Origin: Isoetes taiwanensis
Taxonomy: Eukaryota; Streptophyta; Lycopodiopsida; Isoetales; Isoetaceae
Assembly: GCA_021234155.1 (NCBI GenBank)
Contig: JAJEKV010000056.1
Location: 1,409,330-1,473,329 of the forward strand
DNA: 64,000 nt
Direction: 5' to 3'
Shown: positions 1 to 11,520 of the stretch, piece by piece
How positions within the stretch are numbered: position 1 is the first letter of the stretch
How the letters are laid out: every line of letters begins with the position of its first letter
The notes under the pieces: generated by a model
The model's input: the letters and a program-made list of their open reading frames with translations, nothing else
Database searches by the model: none
Told to the model about the DNA's origin: nothing
Position numbers and translations under genes: made by a program

Positions 1-300
1 CCGAGAATGGCTGGGAAAAGGAAAGGGCCTGAAGGATGTTCCACTACATACAATAGCATGTATTGTGAAGTTAAGGCTTCTCTTAATATGTGACATATTA
101 AAGCAAAAGAGAATTACTACCTACATAGCCTCCTCATTGCATAGAGCCCAATCACGCCATGTTGCTGTTGTTTGTTTGGAAGACAGACTATAATGCTATG
201 GCGGTGAGAGTACATCTCATTGATGACATAACCTGAACAATGGCCTGAAAAGGTTAGGCGTTCAAACTCATTACAACATCTCCTGTTATACCATAGAATG
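1..300. other. Unannotated flank
   Basis: I see no coding exon, repeat boundary or RNA gene here. The sequence is AT-rich with no homology I can recognise. Confidence 0.4.
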
Positions 301-437
301 TGCCGCCAGCTTAAGGGCGCTAGTAGGTTTGGAGCAGTTTTTAGAATATATCAGTTATATACCACCATATCCTTAGAATATGTTAGGAACCCACCTAAGC
401 AAGGCTTTGCCCCCCTAGAGGCAACCTAAAAGAAAGG
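301..437 (+). repeat. Dispersed 130-bp repeat, copy 1
   Basis: This stretch is alignable by eye with 4965-5078 and 28822-28955. All three share GTTTGGAGCAGT, then an AT-rich centre (ATATCCTTAGAATATG), then a GC-rich hairpin around CCCCTAG.GGCAACC, and the similarity stops at the following A-run. Copies are in the same orientation, so they are not two TIRs of one element. The other two copies sit at the right edge of clusters of minus-strand gene fragments, which suggests a terminus of a gene-capturing element, but no target duplication or Helitron CTRR end is consistent between copies. Confidence 0.75.
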
Positions 438-1560
438 AACAAAAATAACGGGTTCCCTACATGCTATTGAATAGGTACATTCGAGGAATACTCCACCCCT
501 TTTTAGGGCAACTCCACAATCTCATTACATATAATGAGCCACTTTCATCTTGACATAAAGTTTGGCTTACTACGCTTGAATTACAAAATAAGGTTGCATA
601 GAAATTGTATTCTAAGCTAATACAAAATAGCAAATAGAAATTGCATCTTTCTTCGTATACTATTTCCATAAATATTTACTTCTCTCTTATTGATATGAGA
701 TTCATTACATTAAGAAACACGATATGTTTAAAAAAAGGATTGATTGTCAATTGATGAGGGAGTTCCTCATAACTAACTATTTAGAATATCGTTAGAAGCG
801 CTACATCAGCACTAACACAAATCCTCTCAAAATTTCACAAATAAGTATGAATGAACAAACACGAAGGCATATTTGCATGAAGCATCTGCATCTCCTAGGC
901 GTGCCAAGAATTTTAAAATACCCATGAAGTATATCTTGTCCATCAAAATAAAAAACATGCAAGATAATTTATCATAAGTAGAATAAGAATGCTGTCTCAC
1001 AAAGACTATCCATGAGGTTTGGATGTATACAATGATAGATTTGGATGATAAGAAGAGTGTCATTGCTGGTCACAATTAAAATATCTGAAATAGAACATCT
1101 TAATGATGATAATATTAGATTCGAACGAGGGATTTGTCTCACAAGACATAATAATAAAGTTTTATTCGTCATTTTGGCTTAGGTGGAGTCTTATAAGACT
1201 GCAATGTAAAGACGAACCGACCATAATGCCTTCAATTAGGAAAAGAAGTAAAGACGAACTGACCCAAGTGCATATCCTACATGTACACATTATAGGGCAG
1301 CTGTATGGATTAGATTGATGTCCATGTAAGTAGCTAACGAATATTTTTCTGCTGGTATCTGCCCCTGTATCTACTCGATCTTGCTATTTCATCTTGGTGT
1401 TACTATATTCATGGCTTCTAAAATCCATTTACTGACATCAGCAGAATACTATTTTGGCATACGAATACCCCCTCAAACCAAAACCATACGTAATATACCC
1501 GCTCCATTCTTCATTTGCACAAGATTGTTGGAAGCTCGCGCAGGCATACATACACCAAAG
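438..1560. other. Intergenic, no gene seen
   Basis: Only short overlapping ORFs in several frames occur here, without recognisable domains or a consistent exon structure. I see no RNA gene. Confidence 0.4.
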
Positions 1561-1684
1561 ACTCCAACTTAAGTCAATTAGGGATGGAATTTTATCCTCC
1601 CATGCGAGTAACGTGTAAGAGGTGTCATTTCCACAAATGGCTTCAATTTAAGTCAATTGAAAATGGAATGTTATCCTCCCTTAA
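1561..1684. repeat. Tandem duplication of about 80 bp
   Basis: The phrase TAAGTCAATT...ATGGAAT.TTATCCTCCC occurs at about 1569-1600 and again at about 1648-1680. The following phrase (GAGTAACGTGTAAGAGGT) recurs after the hairpin at 2063, so the hairpin block interrupts or accompanies a third partial unit. Confidence 0.65.
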
Positions 1685-1964
1685 TTGGCTGGCTCTCTAA
1701 TCCAAAAAATCCTTGCCATTAATCCGAGCTGTGTGATAGAACATAACAGACATTGTTTTAGTTGCAAACTTTGTAACAGGGTGGCAGCATGTATCTGGGA
1801 GCCCCGAATGGATCTTTCAGCCCAAGATTCATCCTTGGATGTTGATAATCTAGGCTCAGAGTTGATAATCTAGGTGTCGGGGATGCCGAGCCTGTGATAG
1901 CTGGAGAGCTGATAATCTAGCTGTGGGTGCAGCTTCGGGTGAGGAAGCTTGCCTGCCTGGTTAA

Positions 1965-2057
1965 GGGGGTTAATCCCCCTTGCTTGCCTGTTATGGCAAA
2001 AAAACAGGCTCGCCTAGCTTATTTGCCATAACAGGCTCGGAAGGGGAATTAACCCCC
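1965..2057. repeat. Long imperfect hairpin (36-bp arms)
   Basis: The left arm 1965-2000 begins GGGGGTTAATCCCCCTTGC and ends TGTTATGGCAAA. The right arm 2022-2057 is its reverse complement with 32 of 36 positions matching. The loop is 21 bases. Arms start at a run of G and end at a run of C, so the structure looks like a small foldback element or a hairpin-forming end of a mobile element. Confidence 0.8.
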
Positions 2058-2150
2058 TCATACGAGTAACATGTAAGAGGTCACTTCTACAAATCTTGGC
2101 GGATACACTAACATTCAAAAAACACAATCTCAAACCTCTCAGTAAACATT

Positions 2151-2220
2151 AACATACAATCTCGACCTTTCTAATTTACCTATGGTAACATACAATCTCA
2201 ACCTTTCTAATTTACCTATG
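2151..2220. repeat. 36-bp tandem duplication
   Basis: The phrase AACATACAATCTC.ACCTTT followed by CTAATTTACCTATG occurs twice head to tail with one substitution. Confidence 0.85.
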
Positions 2221-2749
2221 CCTTACCAAGTATGCCAGCATAGACTTAATTCTTGCTCGGTGTTTAATATATCTACTCTAAACAATTCATTGTTATAATA
2301 ACTGGTCGTACTAGCAGATTGTTGCAATAAAAGCTTAAAGCCTCAATCACCAGAGAATCTACAACTCTCCATACCAGATTATAAGCAGCTCAGTTACGCT
2401 TCCTATTATTCCTTGTTCATTACACAGCTGTTTAGTTCTGTAGGACTACCCAAGACAGTGACATCTCTACATTCATCCTTTGATTCAATCATAAGACACT
2501 TCTCCACTGACAGTTATGTATGGTTCAACAATACTATGCTTCGGGCGTAAAGTGGTTAACTTTAAAAAAGAATCAATAAATTTCAGTACAACTATATGAC
2601 GCTCAAGCAGTGAGCATTCCTTTTAGCAAAGAAGTTCACTGTTGCGACTACTATCTTGCTAGAATCCAAAACTTAGCTTGAGGTAAGGTGCGTCCTGCCA
2701 AAACTTTTGAATGTTTGTCCAAGGAAGCCTTCTTCCATGTGTTCCATAT

Positions 2750-3599
2750 TTAGTCGATCTTTACAGATGCGTAAATCGTAACCTAGCAGGCATAGAAACC
2801 GATTGTTCCGGTCAATACGAAAAAGCATGTAGATGCGATAATCATATACCCAAAGTATAGAATGCCCGATGTAACCTTTGTGATTTCAAGCTTTGTGAAG
2901 AAGTAAAAGGCGGCATAAAGAAAGAGATATAAAGCTGAAGATCCGGACGTCAAATAGGACCTGCGCCACCAGTGGTAATCTTCACTGCAGAGCTGGATAG
3001 CAAAGGACAATGGTGATCTCTGCACAAGTGACAATCAGAATAACAAAAACAATGAAGAGGAAGGCAAAGATGTAGTAAAACTAGTGGAACCAGATTGAAG
3101 TGAGGATAAAGAATAGCTCAATAAAAACAGCACCAAACGGCAGGATACCACCAATAAGAATGGAGAAAAAGGGTCTCATATACCAAGCCTGCTCTGGAAT
3201 CTGTCTTGGTATCTTGTTAGTTTTCACAGGGTCCTCAATTGCATGTTTCTTGTACCCCAGATAACTTACAACAAAGACCAATGGTACAGAGATGCCAAAC
3301 CAAAGGAGGGCAAGGGCAAACATTGTCCCAAAGGGCACAGCACCGGATGATTGTTCTCCCCAAATTATTGCATTCAATATGAAGAAAATAACAAACATCT
3401 TTGCTGGAAACAAGAAGGCGGTCTTCAGTGTGTCTTTTTTCCAGACAGTGCCCTTGAATGCCTTATAAAGCCTGGACAATGAGTACCCTGCTAGAATGCC
3501 CATAACAACCCAAAGCAACAGCATTACAGTCATTAGGCCACCACGATTGGCAGGAGAGAGGAAGCCTAGCAATGCAAAAAGCATTGTCACAACTGTCAT
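2750..3599 (-). pseudogene. TM9SF (transmembrane nine, nonaspanin) C-terminal half, broken
   Basis: TM9SF proteins are endomembrane (Golgi/endosome) nonaspanins that sort membrane proteins. The minus strand encodes the highly conserved C-terminal multispanning part: FALLGFLSPANRGGLMT, SGAVPFGTMFALALLWFGIS, KTNKIPRQIPEQ and LPFGAVFIELFFILTSIW, then FFTKLEITKV and FFVLTGTIGFYAC, ending in the family's usual SVKID tail just before TAA at 2750. It is broken three ways. A Q codon is TAG at 3081-3083. A 2-base loss near 3025 shifts the frame before the CSEDYHWW motif. A deletion in the last helix creates TAG at 2783-2785 before the tail. The N-terminal luminal half and first helix are missing upstream. 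Assignment is strong and loss of function very likely, unless these are assembly errors. Confidence 0.88.
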
Positions 3600-3830
3600 T
3601 CATCTTTTAACCCCAACATAATCCAAAGCCCAAACACCCTGATCTCTCATGACAATATAGAACATTACCACAGCAAGGTATAAAGTAAAATTTTCAGGAT
3701 GGCATAATTTTGCAGTGGCATGGCTGCTGATTATGTGATATAAAGTCTCTCTTCAACCCAGATTTACTCTAATCATAGTTTTAATTGGGAAAGAGGGCAT
3801 AAATATCGAGAAAAGGTTCCTAACTCTTGG
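3600..3830. other. Intergenic or intron remnant
   Basis: This lies between the TM9SF fragment and an unassigned exon. No coding similarity is seen. Confidence 0.3.
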
Positions 3831-3863
3831 CTAAGGAGCAACATAAATACAAAAACTTACAGG

Positions 3864-4016
3864 TGCACTATTCAGGATAGCAATTGCTGCCGAGGTGTTC
3901 AATAAATATGTTATTAGCAGACCTGCATCTATAACAATTGCCATACATGATGAGAAGACATCAGAGAATCCAGGTTCCAAGTATATCTGCTTACCAATGG
4001 ACACCTCATTGTCCAT
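3864..4016 (-). pseudogene. Unassigned exon, hydrophobic
   Basis: The minus strand has an open stretch (about 51 residues, DNEVSIGKQIYLEPGFSDVF... then a hydrophobic VIDAGLLITYLL segment) ending at a good splice donor, CCT|GTAAGTTTTT. I do not recognise the family. It lies in the same orientation as the TM9SF and PPR fragments and could be an exon of another captured gene. Confidence 0.35.
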
Positions 4017-4269
4017 GTAAATCCGCAGGGTGGCTGTCTAATGATATTCATGGATCGAAGACAATTTACGTGTCCTCTTTCCACAGTCTACTAGCTCAGT
4101 ACCATTCAATACATCTAATGGGTCACAAAAATGACATACCAAAACCCCCAAATTGTGAGAATAAAATGGAAACAACAGCAATGGAAGGGAATGCAAAATC
4201 AACCAGCATCCTGCACAGCACTGGAGTAGCAAACATTAAAGTTTAAAAACAAAGGGATTTTAAGAAACA

Positions 4270-4690
4270 AAACAAATTTGAATGAAAGAAAATAGGAAGA
4301 CGGGAAAACAAAGAGCAGTATAAGCAATTCAAAATATGGGGGCTCACCAAACCATGGGGCCAATTAGTAAACTTCCTTGGGGCATGAACAGAAGTTATTG
4401 CAGTCCATGAGAGTGCATTTCTTGGAAGCATTCTTTCAAAACAGGCTCGTGCATCATGCAGCTTCCCGCAGTTACCATACATACTAATAAGAGCATTACT
4501 AATATATACATCTGACTCATATACATACTCAATAAGACTGTGGATGCACTTACCCTCTCCAAGCATTGATTGACTCCCATATGCATCAAGAAGGCTTACA
4601 TATGTAAAGTTGTCAGGCACCATATTCTCCAATAGCATACTTCTAAAGGCACTAAGAGCCTCTCTCCCATGCTTCTCTGGGGTGTCTTGC
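4270..4690 (-). pseudogene. PPR (pentatricopeptide, PLS-type) fragment
   Basis: PPR proteins bind organellar RNA. The minus-strand reading contains about two and a half PLS-type repeats: HGREALSAFRSML, PDNFTYVSLLDAYGSQ, GKCIHSLIEYVYESDVYISN, ALISMYGNCGKLHDAR and RNALSWTAI, after which similarity stops. There is no start region, no targeting peptide and no E/DYW domain. It is a short piece, probably moved here together with the TM9SF piece, and ends near a dispersed repeat at 4965. Confidence 0.85.
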
Positions 4691-4964
4691 CCCTATGGCA
4701 AGAGCATCTGAAAGGGCTCTGCCATCGACAGCAAGGAAAGTGGCCGGAAGCAGAACAAGCAAATGCAACAGCCGATTCGGCAAGGAAAACCTAACGGGGC
4801 AAAGATCATTTGGCTGTTGTTGGGGCTCTGGCATGCGGCTCGAGCTCTGGAGGATTAATGTTGCACATGAATGCATTAGAGGAGAGGGCCTGCATTTTCT
4901 TCCGGCCGGTTACACGGTAAGAAGATCTTCGCCCCCTAACGAGGATGACCGCCAGACCGCCAGT

Positions 4965-5078
4965 TAAAGGGCGGTAGCAGTTTGGAGCAGTTTTTAAAAT
5001 ATACCAAGTATATACCAGCATATCCTTAGAATATGCTAAGAACCAGGGTTTACCCCCTAGGGGCAACCCAAAAAGGAT
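4965..5078 (+). repeat. Dispersed 130-bp repeat, copy 2
   Basis: This is the cleanest copy of the family at 301-437. It is preceded by a small GC hairpin (ACCGCC / GGGCGGT) and ends with GGGTTTACCCCCTAGGGGC and AACCC, which can fold into a stem. It lies immediately right of the minus-strand TM9SF and PPR fragments. Confidence 0.8.
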
Positions 5079-5341
5079 TGTTTTTACATTGGCCTTCCAT
5101 GAGTATCTCTAATGCCTAGCATCATGTGTGTCATATCAAGTCATGTTATGTTGGAGTTGGCATAGATCGATCCTAGAATTGTGTAGAATGGATAGATATG
5201 ATTGGCCAATAATAAAACAATGTAATGCCTTTCTTTAAGAATTTTTGTTTAAATACAATTTCTCATGTTTAGGGCAAATAGTGGCAACTAATGTTTGTCT
5301 TTGTTTCACTTTCCTCTTTATTATGTGATGTAATATACTTG
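5079..5341. other. Intergenic, no gene seen
   Basis: AT-rich DNA with no exon or RNA gene that I can support. Confidence 0.35.
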
Positions 5342-5556
5342 TATGCATTTATAAATAGAAAGAATTATAAGAGCTATTTCGAGACAACCTTGTTTTCATC
5401 TAAAATGCATTTGCATGCATTTTTAAATAGAAAGAACTATACGGGCTATTTCGAGGCAACCTTGTTTTCATGATTTCAAACTAAAATGCATTTGCGAGTT
5501 GTAAAGCTATTCTGAGACAATTTTGTTGTCGTGATTTCAAGCTAGAATGCAATTGC
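5342..5556. repeat. Three diverged tandem units of about 73 bp
   Basis: Units share ATGCATTT, AAATAGAAAGAA.TAT, GCTATTTCGAG.CAACC and TTGTTTTCAT. The third unit is more diverged. The unit contains a CATGCAT palindrome. Confidence 0.75.
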
Positions 5557-6109
5557 AACCTCGAACCAATGAATATTCAAAACATTTAATGAGCTGCACA
5601 TGCAATAGGATGAAGCGAACTTGGAGAGAATAAAATAGAATAGTTTTTTTATCGTCCACTGAGAGACTCATATATTGGACACATGGACACTATTACGTTA
5701 TATAGTGAGCAGGCCACTTTTTGTTATCCTGCAAATAGAGGAGCATACATTCTTATCCTCATGCCTCAAACCTTAATATTGGAAGTCTGTCCACAATGTC
5801 TAATAGTTGAAAAGAAATCCCAACAAATTAATCCAACTATAAAATAGTTAATTTTAGAGCTACAAAATATTGTTGCCATTACCTTACAACTGTTGAGATA
5901 CTGAATGCAATTTACAAATTTGCATAAGTAGGACACGAACTACTATGTTCAGTCATTATCTCTTGAAAACATGCATTGAGTCAATGCAATCCAACCTAAT
6001 CAAAATCTAGTAGAATATGCACTGAGTTAATGCAAGCAAATGTAATCAGCGAAATCCTCTTTTCTACTCCAAAAAGTCCTTGGATATCCTAAGACATTTA
6101 ACCAGGACA
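5557..6109. other. Intergenic, no gene seen
   Basis: No recognisable coding sequence, repeat family or RNA gene. Confidence 0.35.
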
Positions 6110-6350
6110 TATCTGCAAGCTGCAAGCTCAATGGAACATGTGTTGCATGCTCTTTGAAAACAAGTCATAACTGACTGCATGTGAGGACACTGGAAAGATT
6201 AGGCAATTTTTTAAGTTCTGAGGAATAAGAAATGATTTCAGATGATTTCAGATATTTAAGAGAACTATGTAAGCTCAAAGGGACATGCAAGCTCTTTGCA
6301 AATATCTCATAGCTGCATGTGAGGATACTAGAGAGATTGGACAGTTTGTT
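6110..6350. repeat. Diverged tandem duplication of about 137 bp
   Basis: Paired phrases occur about 137 bases apart: TGCATGTGAGGACACTGGA at about 6178 and TGCATGTGAGGATACTAGA at about 6313. The flanking GCTCTTTG...CAT phrases also pair. Confidence 0.6.
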
Positions 6351-6984
6351 CTTCATATGGCTCCATCAAACCTTGGGCATCAAACCTCTATACTGCAAAA
6401 AGTCATTATATCTAGGTACCATGCTTGGAATGGCAACACTTCTAATGGCACCACTATTTATATGGCATTCAGATCGTCTCCTTCAAGATGCAGAAAGGCT
6501 TCTAAGGCTGGCCTCTACGTCTTCCAAAGCATTGACTGATAACGGTTCTGAACATTGCTGGTATACAACAACACCAATTATGGTTACAATGGTTATGTAA
6601 ATTAGGGTGTATGTGAGACCTAAATATTGCTCTGATTTGAGACTTACATAAGGTAATCCATTATTAAAACTTGATGTGAGAAGATAGAGAACTGCTATAG
6701 AAAAACAGAAAACACTTACTTGATTCAATATTTATTGCAGTGCCAAATGCATTCTACTCTAGTCTAAGGCCCAATGTTATATAAACAAAGCACTATATAG
6801 ACTCTTTGGGTTAATTTAATAGTCTACTTTGTTAAATTATGTTAGATCATCGATATATCTTTCTTACATGCAACCACAATGCCATGAATTGCATTCTTGA
6901 GAGGCAGACCTGCAAAAACAAAAGGTAAAATAACATATCAACAATGACAAAGGAACTTTTCCTAAAGAAATGCGGATGAGGGTC
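6351..6984. other. Intergenic, no gene seen
   Basis: Overlapping short ORFs occur on both strands without domain similarity. I see no feature to call. Confidence 0.3.
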
Positions 6985-9900
6985 TAAGTTAGATATTGGG
7001 GTACAAAAGCACCCGTCCGGACGCGCTGCTTTTCGTGCTTGGTCCGCTGTGCTTGGAGGTGCTTGGAGAGCGGGAACGCGATGATCCGTTTTTAGCAAAT
7101 TGCTTCCGGATCGATGACATGGCTACCCGCAAAATCAAATTCGGTACAGAAACAATTTGGCGGGGTTGTTTTGGAATGGCGGGACAATTTTTGGACGGGT
7201 CATGCTAGAATGAATTCCGGAGGAGTCTTTCTTGAGTTCTTGTTTTTTGTGGGACTACCTCGGCTTGCTCAGCAAACTGCTCTTATCCATCTTATCCTGT
7301 TATTAAACCCTACGAAAATGCACATCGCCTTCGGTACCCATCAAGCACATCACCTTCAGTTTTTGGATTTAAAAAATACACGGGAGATGCTTTCCTGCTT
7401 GAGGTAAATCTTCACGCAATATGAAATCGCCAAGTTCTAAAACAGGGAAAGTTTTATGCTATATCGAGCAACTGGAGACACAAGCATTTGTTGATGATCG
7501 ACATTTGACAACTGATGTTGTCTTGCTCCTTGATTTCTCATTACTAAGATGCTTATGTTGTTCTGCTCATTTTTCCACCACAGAGCTCCAAATGCACAGT
7601 CATGAATGGGCAAAACAGAATTCCAATTGGACGTAGTGGAGGAACCTTTTGAGGTAAAGATGAACGATTCTTCTTTTTCAATATCCGTTGAGGTTCTTGC
7701 TATTACCATGATATGAATTGTTAGCCGTTTGTGAGTCCTTAGCTTCAAAATCATTTATGATCTCTTTTTTCTTTGCATGCAGGTTTATTGAAAGCTTCAG
7801 CTGAAGATCCTAGCTTGCCATTTTTCTTTTGTATAGAGGTAAGCATACTCTAGCCCTTTTTCTCTTCATGTTAAAATCATTTCTATTTTGTGCATCCATG
7901 GTGATTCTAAAATAGTTGTGCCATACTTTCTATGGACATGGATATCTTGCTCTATGGACATGGATATCTTGCTCCACAAAACTGTCAGTTTTCTTGCTCT
8001 GCAAAACATAAGCGAGTTAGCTAAACCATTGGAAAGGGAAATGTTTTACGTAAACAGATATTCTTCTGAATTGCAGTGTCTTGGGGGATGCTACTAGCAG
8101 TGTGGCAGCATGTGTTGGCTCTTTAATCTCTGTAGCAGCATTCCTATATTGAGCATATTCATTTCAAGTTCAATATGATAACTTATTATCCTTCATGAAC
8201 CAATCTTCATGTGCCACGTATAGCATTTTGACCCTCTGGTACAAACTTTAAGTTATATTGTCCTAGTGAGAATGGGCAATTGTTATTCAGATGATCCTTC
8301 TGTTATTCAAGAGGTATAACAGGGAACATGCTTTTTATATTTTATGGAACTTTTAGAAACTCAAACAAACTTATAGCGTTTGTTTTGGCTCATATGCGTT
8401 TGTTTTGGCTCATATGCTACCTGTGTATTTGATTTCTCAGATAATGACAGCAATTGCAGCCTTATCACTTCGATCACCAGCAAATGCTACAAAAGCAGTT
8501 GAGGCAGGTTCAGTTGACTTGGCTGTGGAAATGATGGAGAAACACTCTATGGCAGCCGGTGTGCAGAGACAATCCTGTTAGATGATACGCAATCTCGCTG
8601 TCTGAAATCCTGAGAACAGGTATTTCCTGAGTTTGTTTTCCTGGTATGATTCTGTTCATCACGTTGCAGACGTTATTGATTGGGAATTAGAGATGTGTTT
8701 TCTGTGATGTGATTTTTTTGCATTATGCTGCAGGCCGATTATTATTGAGAAGGGAATAGAGACATTAATACGTGCTGCAAAGGCTAGGCACATTGGATGC
8801 AAGGATGCAGCTGCTGCAGCTTTAAGGGATTTGGGGTTCGATGACTACCTATGAGGTTTTTTCCTATAGTCTCATGTTATCTCATTTCTTGGCCAACTAC
8901 TCCATGCGATATGGTTACTTAAACAAAATGTCTCGTATGGACGGAGGTGATTTTTTCATGAATATAGAAACTGCAGCAGACTTCCAATTATACCTTTCTT
9001 TTAATAAATCAGTTTTGCAGATGTTGAACAATACAATTCGATAAAAAGAAAAAGGTTTGTTTAGATCTTATATCAGAAGAGGTTTGTTTTGCACTAGCAC
9101 TATCACCGTCTAAAATGAGATAAGTATTCTTTCTATGTTTAATGGGATATTTATCTGTGTTGGTGATGCCCTGTACTGTAGCTGCTCACATCTCCTACCT
9201 GTAGTTAATAGATTATCTTTTCTAGAAATCTAGTCTCAAGGAAAGACGCATATATTTCTATAAATATCACTATATCATTTAGAAAGAGAAGGTGGTGATG
9301 CCCTGTAGTTGCTCACATCTTTTTATGAATCATGATGACTGAATACAATTTAGAAATTAACTAAAAAGATGCTCAATTGGTCAATCAGGTTCAATTCCTG
9401 ACAAGCAAATAGCAGATGCTTGTAGAGACAAGTATCCTTCTGAAAAATGATCAAGTCCTTTGTTGTTGCTTTATGCAGGTCTGACATGTTTTTGTGTGAA
9501 TTCAAGATGACAATCTTTAGCATTTCTATGGAGATGTTGCTGTTGTTTAATAGCCATAATTATGTAATCTTTCACCTATCCTTTGTCATTCCACTGTATT
9601 TAACCTAGTGCTATCATACTAAAAAGCAAATTTGATAGCAAACACAGTGAACACACTTGACCGAATAATTGAAAAGTTGTCACATAACAAGCAACCCTTT
9701 GAAGTTGGACTCAAATGGTAGGCATCATAACCTATGCTACAATCCCGGTTGCACAAGGAATTTGCTAATTTGCTTAAATGCTTTAGCTCTTACAAGAGCA
9801 GGTTGGTACAATTGAAATCCATCTATATGCACTACTGTTGTCCCATCGTCTGCTACATAGAACCAAAGAAGAGGTCAGAACACATCACAAAGTTACGAAT

Positions 9901-10233
9901 AAAAGCTTTAAGGCAATCTACTTTGCAGAGACAAAGGAAAGACGGAAATGTACTTATTCAAAAGATCAAATAGAGATAGGAATCATTCATGGCCGATAGC
10001 CTCTGAAATATTTTTTCGGCTGTATACATGTGTCGCCTTGGTTCTTAGGTGTATATGGGCAAAAGATCAAAGTTTCAATCCATGGCATCTCCCACTGAGT
10101 CGGAATGCCTCGTTCTTACGATTCTAAGTAGGGCTTCACGTCGGCTACGGCAAAAAGATACTTTGTGCTCGTGCTTTACCTGCTTTGTCCGCTTCCGCTT
10201 GTCGCGCTTTTTTGTACCCCAATATCTAACTTA
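6985..10233. mobile_element. TIR-bounded 3.25-kb element carrying host exons
   Basis: A 24-bp perfect terminal inverted repeat (beginning TAAGTTAGATATTGGGGTAC) lies at 6985-7008 and, inverted, at 10210-10233. Both ends lead into GC-rich subterminal sequence, unlike the AT-rich interior. If the outermost TA is the target duplication the element fits a TA-inserting family; no longer direct duplication is visible. No transposase is recognisable inside. The interior holds armadillo-type exons at 8442-8854 with their introns, so this resembles a gene-fragment-carrying (Pack-type) non-autonomous element. A host gene flanked by two MITE-like repeats is the alternative. Confidence 0.6.
8442..8854 (+). 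pseudogene. ARMC6-like armadillo protein, 3' exons, broken
   Basis: Two exons read like the C-terminus of plant ARMC6-type armadillo proteins. The first (8442-8620) gives IMTAIAALSLRSPANATKAV and QRQSC*MIRNLAV*NPENR. The second (about 8735-8854) gives PIIIEKGIETLIRAAKARH, then CKDAAAAALRDLGFDDYL and TGA, the usual family end. The intron has a donor in CAG|GTATTT and an acceptor in CTGCAG|G. Two in-frame stops (TAG and TGA) in the first exon show it is not functional as read. Upstream exons are not clearly present. Confidence 0.78.
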
Positions 10234-10790
10234 CGCCCATGAAGCAGATCGAATTGCACACATGTCTAAATTTTCTTCTTAGCTCACTCTCAGATAGTTT
10301 AAATGAGGTAGAATAGCCTAGAATTGGACAAAACATGATTCCTTACTTTCATCACTGTGGATCTATAACAAAATAGAGGCAAATCGTCATGAGACCACTA
10401 ATCCTATTACATTTCTAGCAAAACCAATAGCCTATTGTTGTTTGAATAGGACATGCCTGAATCTATTACTTCCAATAGCTCTTGTTGGCTTGAACTTCTC
10501 ATAATCCAAAGCCCAAGAACTTACTGCAGTACAATCAACAGATCCTTTAAAACCACACACAAAAACTACCGTCATTTCTAGCATTTTTGAAATAATAATA
10601 TACATGGATTTTAGTTGTTTCTTTGCAAAAAAGACAACAAACGCCTACACATAGAGCAAATTCTGGGGTTGTTGTGATGACAAGGATCAGAGATTTCTTC
10701 AGGCCAATCTTCATGAAGTCATGGTATCAAGTATTGTATTGTCTGAAGTAGCAATTCAGATTGATTGTGAAAACGTGACTTTGAAGTATG
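10234..10790. other. Intergenic, no gene seen
   Basis: AT-rich stretch between the TIR-bounded element and a gypsy fragment. No exon or repeat boundary is supported. Confidence 0.3.
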
Positions 10791-10821
10791 ATTTAAGCCA
10801 CTTCATCCTCGGGACACGGAG

Positions 10822-11024
10822 GGCAACCCTCTGTACGCAGCACCTTATTTATTTAGTCGATTGGGAAGGTTACTCACCAAGTGTTAGAACCTAGGAATCT
10901 GCCGAGAATCTGACTAATGCTCCTCATAAAATTGCAGAGTTTCACCAACGTTACCTGGATAAGCCAAGTTCGAGTACTCCGGCCCCAGCTTCGAGGACTC
11001 GTTGCCGTCATAAGAGGGGGATGG
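10822..11024 (+). pseudogene. Ty3/gypsy chromovirus chromodomain (end of pol), broken
   Basis: The reading QHLIYLVDWEGYSPS, then E.AENLTNAPHKIAEFHQRY and LDKP, is the C-terminal chromodomain of plant chromovirus integrases, which steers insertion to marked chromatin. The key Trp after the YSPS.RT motif is TAG. The frame closes at a TGA inside a purine tract (AAGAGGGGGATGG), which is the expected polypurine tract just before a 3' LTR. Upstream pol is absent. Confidence 0.82.
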
Positions 11025-11520
11025 TGTGACGACTATACAAATATTCATATCATGCGAACATTATACTCGTATGTACAAAGGATGGTTGTCATACAGATGC
11101 AAAAGGGTAGTTGCATAAGACAGAGCTTGAACTTGCATGCTTCTAATTGCAAATCATATACATTTGTCAAGTGCACTATCAATACTTGTTGAAGACATTT
11201 CCTCACGTCTTCCTCATATGCGGGGTTGTTTCTAGGAGGCTCTAGAATATTCTAGAACCTACATGCATGCATGACACTTGGCGTGAATGGCGCAATTTTG
11301 ACCGTTGGCCTAGATATATAAGGTGCCACCTCCTTCTTGTCGAACCATTCCGGTTCAACACTAGTCTTGGGCCTTCTAGGCATCTGCCTCGTGTTTCTGC
11401 TTGCCTTCGGGGCATTGTACTCTTGACTCTTGTTCATATATTCGATTCTTTGCTGATATTGGCATATTTCCTCCATATTTCTTGCATATTTTCTAAGTAT
11501 TTTCCTTCTTTCGCCTAGGT
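11025..11520 (+). mobile_element. Chromovirus LTR (right end approximate)
   Basis: The LTR begins TGTGACGACTATACAAAT directly after the polypurine tract. A TATA box (GATATATAAGGTGCC) at about 11312 fits an LTR promoter. About 190 bases of it recur in diverged form at 62864-63056. I cannot fix the right end because no second LTR is in the window; 11520 is a guess. Confidence 0.6.

Noticed and set aside
4652-4967. Overlapping ORFs on both strands near 4.7-5.0 kb
   Set aside because: No domains. They lie in the junction between the PPR fragment and the dispersed repeat.
301-5078. Copies 1 and 2 of the 130-bp repeat as TIRs of one element
   Set aside because: They are in the same orientation, and no target duplication is visible.
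9360-9410. tRNA-like A and B boxes (GCTCAATTGGTC, GGTTCAATTCC)
   Set aside because: The boxes are only four bases apart and no cloverleaf can be drawn. At best a scrambled SINE trace.
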